A stretch of 64,000 nt of DNA from Nematostella vectensis (Eukaryota > Cnidaria > Anthozoa > Actiniaria > Edwardsiidae), in NCBI RefSeq assembly GCF_932526225.1, contig NC_064038.1:13207070-13271069 (forward strand). Direction: 5' to 3'. The notes under the pieces are model-generated. The model did no database searches. It was given only the letters and a program-made list of their open reading frames with translations, and had not been told where the DNA came from. Both the position numbers and the translations under genes were made by a program. Below are positions 1-11,058 of the stretch, one piece after another. Each line of letters begins with the position of its first letter. Position 1 is the stretch's first letter.

Positions 1-60
1 TCTAAGAGAAAACAGTTAACGTGACTCGTTCACACAGTTGATAACATACACTTGACTTAC

Positions 61-3000
61 TTGAATTTAAATTCCTCGTTCCATAGCGGCGTCTGACCCT
101 CGAAGGTTTTCGTCCGGCATGTTTTAACCTCGTTAAGTGAGACCATGCAATACGGATGCGAGACTTTGTTTAGGGGTAGTTTGTGGGCCTCGATGACATT
201 CAACTCGAGGCTCCGCAGCTGTTTTACGTCCACATCGATAACATCCAAACTCTTGGATTTGCCACATATCTTTTGCACAGCGTCCATCCATTCCTTGAAA
301 TTACGACGATAGGAGCCTTTTAAGCTCATGACTTAAGAAAACACTTAGAGCAAAGGGTTTTGCACAAGTCAGCGAGTTTTTATGCTGGGGCAATCAGAAC
401 TAAAAACAATTCCGCTGATTCCATTTATACGGGCATGACCTGGCGTGACTAGAGGTGGGCTCTGTTTCGTGATTGTTTAAATCCTTTGGGAGCAAATGTT
501 GACAAAAGTGTACAAACGCGACTTGAAAGCGCGCACAAATTCCTCAACCATTCAACTAATATTCAGACTCAAAGCCTTATTCCTGCTTTTGTTTGTATTT
601 CAGATGAAAAATGAGGCTTGGAATAAACCATAGAGAGGATAGAGCGCGTTGTTTGAATTTCCCGCTATTTGGCGCTAATTACGCGGGCCAGACAGTCTCG
701 CTTGCTTTCGCGCCGTTATCCCGCCGCTTTTATCTTGCACGCATGTATGCTGGTTCAAGATTTTCCGTGATTTTCTAGTCTCGTAGGTTTTATTTCACTA
801 AGGCAGTGTCACTTCTTAGACGCCAAATTGTCTCTTGAAAGCAAAGTCGGTGAACAGACTGAACGGAAGCCCGGGGGAATAAGGCTATAGAGGTACAATA
901 TGATGTTAATACTAATTCGTGTCCTTTTTATTCAGGCGTGAAGGCTAAATGTGAAAAGAAGAGATACCTGATTGCAACCTTGACCCGGAGAAAATTGAAT
1001 AGCTCATCTTATAATTTTTTTTTGGCGACTAATTATTCAAAACAAGTCCCAAAAGTCTCGAATTCTGCTATTTGTATATTTGGATCGAAACTACAAAAGC
1101 GTGGTCGTGATTTTGCTTTGGAACCATAAGGATACAATTATTTCTTTTCTGTCAACTTGACATTGGCGCAAACAGACACGGGCCAATAACAGCTGTACAA
1201 AGGCAGACACGCAGGCTTCCCAATTACATTCGCACAGAAACAAACAGATATCCCTAAATCAACAGCGCAGAACCAGACACAGGCATCCCAAGAACACATG
1301 TGCAGAAACAGACTAGTCCAAAAGCCCACACAGCCAAACCCCCAAAAAAGTTAGCATACATACATTTGCTAAGTCTGGTGTATCAGCACAAAGATAAGTC
1401 ATGCGGGATTCACCCAGGGCCCGCACTACCACCTGGAAACAGTTCGGTCTGCAACAACAATAAAAAGTACATTAAATAGTTGTTCATAATTATAATTATA
1501 AGTAAATGACCAGGAGGGCCATCGGTGTGTCCCCCAATTTTCTTAAGTTTCTGTGTTGTCCCCCCCCCCCCCCAAGTATTTCAAAGTCTGTTGAAAAATC
1601 ATGATTGCACTAGCATGCTGTTCCAAAAGAAATTCTGGAATGAAAAAGCATCAACCATTATGTTTATACACCATGTTAGGAAATACTGAGAGATGTTCTG
1701 CACTATTTGCACAGCATGACAGGGGCTTTGTACTCTCCCATGTTCCTACTGAGAACATAGATTATTTGGCATTTTTATGGTTTGCCTTATCTAATAAAAA
1801 AATGAAAAAGAGAAATCTGTGTGGCCATAGCCATTGCTCGGAACGTTCCATAATTTTCATACCAGATTCTTTTTCTTTCAAATATTTTGTTCAAGCAATC
1901 CCTCAAAATCCCTCATGACATCTCGGGGAATTTAGTGATTAAATGTTCCCAAAACCTCGGGATGATTAGTTGAAGTCCCGACGCCGCAGGCTAAATTCCC
2001 CGAAATGCCATTCTAAAACTTTGTAATACCATGGAAATAAACTCGAGGAAATAAACTAGCAACTACGAGTAATTTTAGGTTGGATGAGCAAACACGGTTC
2101 AATGGATCAGGGTATACGCATTGTTCTTTTTATCCCTCTATAGACCACCACATTTTCACGAACAATTCTTAAATCAAACATAGTTGATTAACATAGTTTC
2201 TATACATATCTAGAGTTAAGTTCTTTGACGTCATTAGCACTCATGCGTACAGCATCAAAGTCATCCCACATGGATCAAATCTAATGTTGTTATAGGTAAC
2301 GCAAGATCAAATACTCTGGTCTCTTGGTGCAGAAGCTGCCTTCTATTTGTTTGCCTGGTGGAAACTAGAAGCCAAGCATCTTTGGTACTAAATTTCTCTC
2401 ATGCACTGATGTAGAGGGAAATTTAGAAGACAAAAAGATTACTTTGTCTTTTTCTGAATTTCCCTCATTATTGATGCATGAGGGGGATTTAGAAGCTAAA
2501 TTTTCCTCATCATTAATACATGAAGGAAATTTAGAAACTAAATCTCCCTCATCATTAGTGCCAGATCGAAATTTAGAACCATTTATTGTTTTCGCTAGTA
2601 ATTGTCCCATAGAAAACAAAAGAATCCGAGGTGATAATGGTATTACAATCACAAATACAAGGATCAGCCCCTATTATTTGGATATATGGGGAGCATCCCG
2701 TCCCCCCCCCCCCCCTTCTCCTGGGGATGATGTATACTGACCTGCCAAAGAAGCTCTCTAGTACTGCATACACAGTAGAGAAAGTCAAGTCCAGCAGCAT
2801 CTTTGGCTTGGTTCGCTAGACACATGACAGGGATAATAATCAGACACTTTGACTCTTTTCTTCTTTTGGTAAATACAAAATGTGGGGCATTTTTTGAAAG
2901 TCAAAGGCCAAATTTAATTTGGAGGTGTTTTCAGAAAAAATATTACAATAAGCAAAGGATCTTTTATATATATTATATTCTTGCATTTTCTATATGGTGT

Positions 3001-6000
3001 TTTTGAACCCTTCAAGGTGAAGAAAAATCTAGATACCCCTGACCTTGTATAAAGATTCCATTTCTGGTTACAGGCTTGAGTCAGTTAGTGAAAATAGCCC
3101 CTGATCACTAGGGGGTCAAACCATAAAAACATGGCCTAACATGGTAACAAGGACGGCCAGGCCTATTATTTAAATCATAGGTGCCATTAAGCGTCTGGGT
3201 ACAAGAACCAACCTTTTCATTTTCAAAGAAGGATAACCTCTGTTCATCAGCATCCAGGACGCAAAACATCCTTTTCCACTTGTTACGATGACCTAAAAAA
3301 TTAACAATATTCTATTATTCAATATTAACAATATTCTTCTAGATCTCTCTAGAAAAAATGCAAAAAATGGCAAATAAATAACCCAGAAGCACAAAATCAA
3401 AATATTTTTCTCTATAGCATTGCATGTAGCATTGCATTAAGTTGTATGAGAGGGGAAATTTATATCAAAATAAAGTCATTGATTGGTACTGTGAAAGTGC
3501 TGTGTTTCTTTCATTTTGACATGCTGCTTTCTTATACAAATTAGTGTTCAGGTATTGTAAAAATAACTTCAAGAAAGTTCCAGCGGAAATAAATTTATTA
3601 TTTGAGCACCAACACCCCAATACTATATTAAGTTACATGCCCTTCTTGACTTAGTAGGTCCACTCTTGTAGGTTTGTTGGGCCCAAAACCTATCATAACC
3701 ACAACTCATCTACTAGAAATGTTACACACCTTTCTTGGCTAAGTGTCCTCTCCTGGAAGCCTGTTAAACCTTTCTTATATGTGTACCCTCTTGAAAGGCC
3801 TGTTGCTCCCCCGCCTTCACCCACCACCCAATCACCAGCACCCTAATCCTATACTACAGATACACACCTTTCTTCACTAAGTATCCCCTCTTGGAGGCCT
3901 GTTGGCTAGTGTTGATGATGGAGACTTGGCCACTTGTCTGGGGTGGAAAGGTGAACCCATCCATCTGGTCACTGCATCTGTTGCTAGGTGTTGTCGGACG
4001 ATTTGGAATTTCCAAAACGGATGGCTGAGATAGAACAAAAGTATGAGTATTTAGTTGGTTGGGTCATGTAGAAGCTACCAGAAGATTTCACCACATTGGA
4101 TTGATGCACCACAGACGAAACAATTGGAAACAAAACAATAGAACGAGATTACAATAGAACAGTGAGGTAATCTAGCCAATCCTGTTAGGCATTACGAGTG
4201 GGCTTCTACACTTCTGAATTGGTTAGAAGGAAAGGAGTGCTCTCAGGCCCGTAGCCAAAAGATTTCTATAGGTTATTTTAAAGACATAGTGATGTGCACA
4301 GTATATCTCCAGCCAAACGTTATAAATTTTTGTTTGCTCTGAGCAGACCTTCAAGCCCCCTGGCTATGGGCCTGGCTATACTTCGCCTCTGCTGTAAGAG
4401 AACTTCATAAGATAACCATTTCAAAAGAAAATCAAATCTGCTTGGATTCAGTGGATTTCTATCTACTATGCATGCTTCTGTAACAGTGCCAGATACTGAA
4501 AGAGGGGAGGGAACACTGAACCCACCCCTGTGTCATATCTTACCCTTAGTACTGGCTCATTGAGAGACAGCCCCTCAACAATGTGCTCATGCTTGTATCT
4601 CTTAACAACATCATCAATGCTGGAGATAAAATAATATATTAATCAAGGAGAGATAATCATTTAAACATTTTTATATTGCATTGTTTTGATTAGTTCCATA
4701 CTGTACGTCTCCACAATAACACAAGTAACTTTACCTACTAAATATCCATCGGCCTGTCCTACCACTATTAAGTAAGGGTCAAATACCGAGGACGGAGGCA
4801 GTTATATCAGCCTGAGGGCGCAGCCCTTGTAACATGGAGTTTCAGTGTGAGCACGCTGCGAGAATGGAGCTCACTGACAGCGAAGAAGAGTGACTTATTT
4901 TTATTACACCAAATATCTATTTTCAAGAACTGTAATGTCAATGACAATGAACAAGCGAGTGAGTAGACGCCTCAGATAGACACACCACAGCCTAAATTTG
5001 CTGGTGGAATAATTTTACATAATTGCACATAAAAATGTGGCTGAACTTATTGTTGAATTTAAAGGGTTTCAAATACAAATTTTGCTTTCATGACAATTAC
5101 ATCGATGCATTGTTAATATTCAATCGTTTTTGTTATCAAACTGTGGCAAAAAAGTGGTGTTTTTTTGCTCATTTCTACTCAAGGTTTAATATGATGCTCC
5201 TTCTTAGTATTTACGTTAATACATAGTTTTTAACCTACTCCTCCTCATTAGTATTCTTGTGAATTATTCATAGATATTTTAGTTAAATATAGGACTTGCA
5301 AGATCAATGGATATAGCGTCAATCATGTAATAAGCTACTGGATACTGTACATCTTACCTACCACCCTCGCATATCACCAGTTAGCTACTGCATACATTCT
5401 GCCTACCAAAAATCAATCTGCCTTGGCATATCACTAGTTGCAGTAGCTACTGTACATCCTGCCTACCAAACACCCATCCAACCGGGCATATCACTAGTAA
5501 GGTATACTTTATACATCTTACATACTCCATCCACCCAGGCCTGCAACTAGATAGCTACTGGTAACAACATACCTGCAAAACACACGTCCACCCATTGTGT
5601 ACTGCTGGCCTTGTCGTCTGATAAGGAAGCGTGTGACGCCGTCCTGGTATCTACAAGGACATAAAGATTCTTAGTCCATGGCAAGAAATTTTAAGCTGGG
5701 GTATCCATGTACTCATTTAACGCCACTAATTTCTTAATTTCATTTTTTGTTTTCTTTAATTTTAGCAGACTTTCGAGACAAATGGGGGGGGGGATGTGTT
5801 CATCTGTGTTCATCTCGCAAGGCGATTGGTTAGAAGGAAAGAAGAAGTGATATAAATTCTTTCTATGATACATGGGAAAAAACTGTTCCTCAAAAAGAGG
5901 ATATCGTAAAATAACCATTTCAGTAGTATGTCAAATCTACTTGGATAGCACATCTGGCAATGCCCATCAGGGTTCAAAATAATTTTTTGAATCTGCTAGA

Positions 6001-9000
6001 TTTTGCCGGCTTTGTGGATTTGGTGGGAAAAAAGCCTTCATACTCAAAATATGAGAGGGGAATATAGAAAAAAAGAGCAGGCAAAGAACAGAAAACAGCC
6101 GGCTGCTATTTTCAACGCTGTCTATTATTCCTAAAAAAACTTTAAAAGTTGAGGACCCTTTTCTGCTGCTATAAAAAAGAAAAATACTGTATTGAGACTG
6201 TTAGTGAATTGGCTCTTCAGCCACCCTATTTTGTCATCCTATAGAAAATTAATGTACCAACCTTAGACTGAGTGAATAATCCCCCGGAGACTTATCACTT
6301 GGCCTTATCATAAAACTACCAACAGCTCCATCTAGTGGAATAGAGAACAGAAAGCCAGGACTGTAATTACTTTTATCAGTGTATTCAACAATAACATTTC
6401 CCTTACCAAGACTCAATTCTATTTTTTTTTAAAAAGCTCAATGACAAAGCAAGAAGGAAGAGGATCCACCATAAAGGAAATGATCAGTAGCGGCGGGTCA
6501 CTGCCCCCCAGTTTTCTTAATGTCCCTTGTATCGTTCCCCTCCAGTTTTGGATATTCGTTACAGCACTGAGAATAGAGCTGTGTTTGTTTAGAAAAGAAA
6601 AGATTGTGGCCTAGATTTGCATTTTTGTTTATCTCAGCTAAAGAAAATTGCTAGAATCAAGCTCTAATTTTGTAAGATGTATGTAATTTTTAGCTTCAAA
6701 AATTATTTTCAATATTTTCGGACACAGTTTCACATTATAATCCGCAGCTCTTGTTTATTTAGCTGACACTTACCTCTCATCAAAATATCCTGAGCAGCCT
6801 CTTTTGTAACATCGTCAAAGAACCAGGGTTTCCCAGCATGCGGGTCAAGCTTGGGGTCCTGTGAAAAGGAGAATGATTTTTTTTTAATCCGTCATTCAAA
6901 TAATAGTCATCAAAAACATACTGTAGGGGTTACCTTTGTAATGGAGACATTCAATGTGATTGATTTTCAACACAAGAAAACACAGAACAATTTTAAAAAC
7001 AGCATACTACTTTTTTTCCGCAAAAAGACAAGATGATACCACTTCAACCTCTTATTTCCCTGATAATACTTACTGCATCATCAACAAGGGCTGCAGGTAC
7101 GAGTCCCCTCTCTTTACTCTTCTGAGCCGCAACCCAAAGCCAGTCATTATCAAAGACATTATCGACTATGAATACATCACCCTTACAAAAGCTGAAAAAG
7201 AAACACACTATGTATTTGAATAAATAGGAAGTACTGTAGTAATAGTAGTGGCCTTCTGAGCAGATGGCATTTATACTAATTTTTTTAATGTGAAGAATAG
7301 TACAGCGACTTTGCTTAACGAAATCAGAGCAGGAAGTATATCTTTAGAGAGGTGCATCCAGGAATCCCCAAAAGGGGGGCCATAACAAGGGTTGTAAGAA
7401 AGGAGGGCAGTGGATCCATTGTTTTTCCTTATATTTCTTGTTATTTTCAAGTCAAATATCTGAAAATAGGGTGGCCAGGGCCGGCTCGGCCCACCCCTAG
7501 ATCTGCCCCTCAGCATAAGATGATGCTTGTACTTTTTCTCTCACAAACTCTAGTGGCAGATGGGGCAGCCACACAGACGTGATATGGCACCTCACAAAAA
7601 CATAAAATAATATCCAAATGATTCAGATGATGAAAAAAATTGTTGCCATTTTTCAACATAACATTAAAAATGGACGCCATAGTTGAAGGTCTTAGTCTAA
7701 CTTTAATACAAAATAAATCCAATTGAATTGCTATGAATCAATCCAGTTATCTATAACAGCTCCACTCTATAAGTATAAATTGGTACATGAAAATACCATC
7801 TAATAAAAAAACTGATACCAACAATCCTCCACCCCCAACACACACACACACATGCACACCTTTGTCAAATTGTCTGCATGGCTGCATAATACTACAAGCT
7901 ATGAAGAATAAAACAATAACTTACCTTAATTCATCTGTGTCAGGGGTCTTATTATAGGTGTATTTAGCTACCACCCTGCGACGGCCTTCCACTGGTTCGG
8001 GCGGAGCTACAGGGTGCACTAACTGTTCCCCTTTCAATAAACAGGACCAACTTGTGTAATAGCCAATCAGATCAGATAGTGAATCAAACTGACGACCTCC
8101 TATGTAGTAATCGCCGCAGACATTACTAATTCTAAAGTGCACGATGCCATTCTTTCCAAGATAAGATAGGGAGAATGTTGCAGGTTTCCGATCACTCTCA
8201 CGGACAAGATAAGCACCAATTCTTCCATCAGCTGCAAGTCTTTCTTCACATGTTTTTCTGTCTAATTTTCCATGGTACCATCTACAAAGAAAAACAGTAA
8301 AAATGACTTATTTTTTTTTTATTTTGCTACATAAGGTTGTTATGTCTTGGTTTTAATCACAGCCGTGGCTAATCAAAATATTTGTAAAAAATATCTCATT
8401 CCCTTTCCCTGGGGCTCACCATTTTGGGCATTTTTTTTCGAACCCCATTCCCCTTTAACAATCCCCAGGATTTCAATGCAACTCTCAAAAAATACAGAGC
8501 CCCCTCTTAGAGTTTCCATTTTTTTCCAGAGCTCCCCAACAGTTTATTAGGTGCACAATAACTAGTAAGTATACAGTAAGCTGGAGTTGATACAAACTTC
8601 TTCAAAGCAAAAGAAAAATACAGTTTATTTCTTTGAAAAACAAAGTCACATTTTCACAAAAAATACTTCAAGGAGCTCCCATGGATTTTTATGCTAAATC
8701 TGATGCGATAATGTTAACATGACGGTTATCACTGACATCAAGGTTGATTTAAAGCTAAGTTTGTGTTGCTTGTAATCATTACATTTTATTTCAACGAGCA
8801 AATTAATAATCGAGCTGTCAAAGACTAAATTCGTAAAACTTAACGTGAATCGAATAAAAATCTCCGAATCTTGATTATTCCAAGTTTGAGATCCGGACAA
8901 TCAAATTATCAAATTTTATTTGCCAATCAAATGTACTTATAGCCTTCATTTTCTACGAGAACATTGAATATCTCGAATAAGATCATCACTTCATGACAGT

Positions 9001-9417
9001 TTGAATTTCAGTATGCTCAATTATTTAACCGATTTTCCCCACTGTTGCTGACCCAAATCAATTTATCATTCAAACGCAAAACCCTTCAACTTGAACCTCA
9101 AATCGCTGTTAATAACCATAGGAGCGTAGATATGCTATCAGATATTAATTTCAGCATTCGAGGGAGAAACGAGAAGGGGTGGTATTTCTCTCACGCAGAA
9201 ATGCAGACGAGACCGCTTACCTATCGTCTGGAGGTGCACTTAGGGATAGCTCTATATTATGTTCTTCATCTTCAAGATCCAAGCCAATTTCGTCCTCAAA
9301 GTTGTCTACTCCCTCGCTGTCTGCGTTATTTGCCCCGTCGGAACCCGAACTGAAGTTACGGTCCCTTCTGGCCGCCATGTTTTCCTCTCCCATTACCAGC
9401 AGGGATCGCGGGCTCAT
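61..9417 (-). CDS. RASA1: RASA1 orthologue (p120 Ras GTPase-activating protein), 3' part off window
   Basis: Twelve coding exons with consistent phases: 9221-9417, 7925-8281, 7074-7191, 6774-6858, 6262-6331, 5573-5650, 4544-4619, 3868-4024, 3213-3292, 2742-2815, 1364-1448, 61-293. Domain order is SH2 (residues about 66-160, with YLVRES and GDYYIGGRQF), SH3 (about 170-222, DELSFCKGD across a junction), SH2 (about 235-325, FMIRPSDKSPGDYSL), PH (about 368-470, KRGYLVKKG then WKRMFCVLD) and the start of C2 (IEAHKLPLNKVSHPYC). This order is specific to RASA1, which binds phosphotyrosine receptors and switches Ras off at the membrane. The GAP domain must continue beyond base 61. Two in-frame starts exist, at 9417 and 9378; the second has the better context (AAACATGGCG). 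The N-terminus is short and acidic, unlike the Gly/Pro-rich vertebrate one. The last exon begins at 293 after TTTCAAG; the ATG at 329 is intronic. Confidence 0.95.
1490..1600. repeat. Interspersed repeat fragment, copy 1
   Basis: A short C-rich stretch (CCCCCAATTTTCTTAA followed by a poly-C run and 'tatttcaaag') that recurs in related form near 6480-6565 and 26215-26310. The latter two end in a 'gcactg' flank. The pattern suggests decayed copies of one non-autonomous transposon; no coding capacity is seen. It lies in a RASA1 intron. Confidence 0.4.
2370..2600. repeat. Imperfect tandem repeat of about 50 bp in a RASA1 intron
   Basis: Four to five degenerate units built on 'aaatttagaa' and 'ccctcat' alternate with small inserts. 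The repeat keeps both strands open for about 90 codons, but that follows from its composition. It sits downstream of the exon at 2742-2815 and shows no clear match to that exon. Confidence 0.5.
3620..3867. repeat. Degenerate tandem copies of a RASA1 exon/intron junction
   Basis: On the minus strand the PH exon ends AACAGGCCTCCAAGAGGGG ... AAGAAAG, then GTGTGTATC. Copies of this stretch, both exon end and donor, recur immediately downstream at about 3722-3775 (AACAGGCTTCC ... AAGAAAG, GTGTGTAAC), 3765-3812 and 3640-3690. Similarity fades with distance from the exon. The units lie wholly in the intron and at least one retains the GTGTGT donor context. Confidence 0.7.
5340..5572. repeat. Tandem repeat of about 75 bp resembling the adjacent RASA1 splice donor
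   Basis: Three to four units, each with 'catatcactag', 'agctactg' and 'tacatcctgcctacca' elements, abut the donor of the exon at 5573-5650. On the minus strand the exon end and early intron (GGGTGGACGTGTGTTTTGCA then GGTATGTTGTTACCAGTAGC) resemble unit sequence such as GGTTGGATGGGTGTTTGGTA and GGATGTACAGTAGC. The arrangement parallels the repeat at 3620-3867. Confidence 0.6.
6470..6565. repeat. Interspersed repeat fragment, copy 2
   Basis: Shares CCCCCCAGTTTTCTTAATGT and 'ccccctccag ... cagcactg'-type sequence with 1490-1600 and 26215-26310. It lies in the RASA1 intron between the exons at 6262 and 6774, and no ORF is seen. Confidence 0.4.
9370..9383 (-). promoter_or_regulatory. YY1-type motif overlapping the RASA1 start codon
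   Basis: The minus strand reads AAAACATGGCGGCC across the likely start codon. AANATGGCGGC is the known YY1 consensus and often overlaps translation starts of TATA-less animal promoters. Only motif identity supports this. Confidence 0.4.
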
Positions 9418-9587
9418 GTGTCATCTGTCATTTCGCAATGCCGGTGCGGGGGCCTGTGGCGATATGATTCCACCTAAGGTGTAAGTCTCCTTTGCAACCT
9501 CCGCGTTTGTTAGTCGCGAAAGCGCTCCAATCCGGGCGTAGGATATAACATTTCGCGATCGAAAATGCACTTTTAAAATTATGGTAA

Positions 9588-9942
9588 TACGAGCAACAAA
9601 ATCGTACAATTTTTGTGGCAGCATTTGAAAAAAAAAAGGTCGAAGGCTTTCGTCGCAGCAAAGGATAAACTGGTTCTTGCTGTTGTTTATCCGCCAAGTT
9701 TTTGCGTTGCTTGAAAACTTTTTGCTGCGAGACAAGTTTGGTTGATGTAGTAATACGGGCTACATTTCCAATATTCATTGCAAAAAGCAGAACCATCTTC
9801 TTCTGCAGAAATTTTTTTTCAACTTGCAACAAAAAAAATGCTGCTACAAAAAATGGTTCGCCGGTTAAAAACACGCAAAGGCACGCATTTTTTTTTTCAG
9901 TAATGCTGCCACAAAATTTGAACGATTTTGCTGCTCATCGCC
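9588..9942. mobile_element. Fold-back (MITE-like) element next to the RASA1 promoter
   Basis: An inverted repeat of about 50 bp: left arm 9588-9640 (GAGCAACAAAATCGTACAAT, TTTTGTGGCAGCAT) and right arm 9889-9942, whose reverse complement reads GAGCAGCAAAATCGTTCAAA and TTTTGTGGCAGCAT. The roughly 250-bp middle has no credible coding sequence. It lies about 170 bp upstream of the RASA1 start. Confidence 0.65.
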
Positions 9943-11058
9943 GGTAGCCGGCGCACACACCCCCACCCCACCCCCCTTTGGCGGCCAAATAGTGGGTCAT
10001 TTATGCTCACACCCCCTGGGTACGCATACAGCATTTATATCATAAAAGTAGACGGGAGATTCTCCTATTCTTTAGAGCATAAAATTACTGTAAATAAGTA
10101 ATTTCTTCACAATCCTTATATAACAAATCGCAATTGTGTACTTTACAAATCCAAGCAATTTACTTTATAAACTAAATAATAATTACTCTACCTACACATT
10201 TAAGATAAAATACATACAGAGAATCTTAAAAAGATGTGCTCAATGTTCGAAATGTCACATGACTCCTTATATCCACTTTCTGGGGAGAAACTGCTGCATT
10301 ACAAGGAACTTTCTCCCGCACAGCAGCCAATCAGAGTGCGCGCGCTGTCCTTACCATATAAGGAATAATCGCGTCTTGCAGCCACTGTATATAATTAACA
10401 ATTCTTCCTGACTGAGTCGAAGACCATGAGGCCTAAAAGCAGCTAATCATACTTTTAGATGAATTCGTAAAGTAAAAACGATGTCTGTCTTTTGTCATAA
10501 TTGGGTTTTCAAATCGGGCAGTTTTCGCTTATTATAACATATACCCTTTAAGTAAGTCAACCAATCAGAATGTTGCATTGATAAAATACCATTAGCGTGA
10601 TATTACTATCACCCGATATTCTACATGCGCATATAGTCATGTGACATTTTAAACATTGAAATTCCTTTTGTGGACAACCTAAGCATCAGCTCAATGTGAA
10701 GCTTAGCAAATGTGAAAAGCATTTAATATAAATTAGTACAGCCGCGTAATTCGTCACGCCTGTAATTTAATAAAAAAATATGTTAAAAAAAATATCCATA
10801 CCCCCCCCCCCCTACTCTCATTGAGGGGATTGGAAATTCGGGGGTGGGGGGGCTCAGACGCCCAGGAATATCCAGAGGGGAGAGGGGGGGGGGGTAAAAT
10901 GCCCTTTTTCCTTAACAGGTAATGTGTTTATTTTTTTCCAGGTGGTTGGAAGTTCCAAAGAGGTGGGGGGTCATACCTCCGCCTCCCCTCAATAGGGGGG
11001 CAATATGGGTTTTTTTTGTGGAACTACACAATATATAATAATAAATTTCAATAGCAGC
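9943..11058. other. Intergenic region between RASA1 and TICRR
   Basis: No gene is seen. The stretch holds C- and G-homopolymer tracts (about 9955-9985 and 10800-11010), a CCAAT-containing GC-rich segment near 10325-10350 typical of decayed transposon promoters, and A/T-rich filler. No AATAAA signal lies on the minus strand just below the TICRR stop at 11059. Confidence 0.5.

Noticed and set aside
300-329. Start of a separate C2-domain gene at the ATG at 329
   Set aside because: Phase and homology place an acceptor (TTTCAAG) before base 293, giving a continuous RASA1 reading with the exon at 1364-1448.
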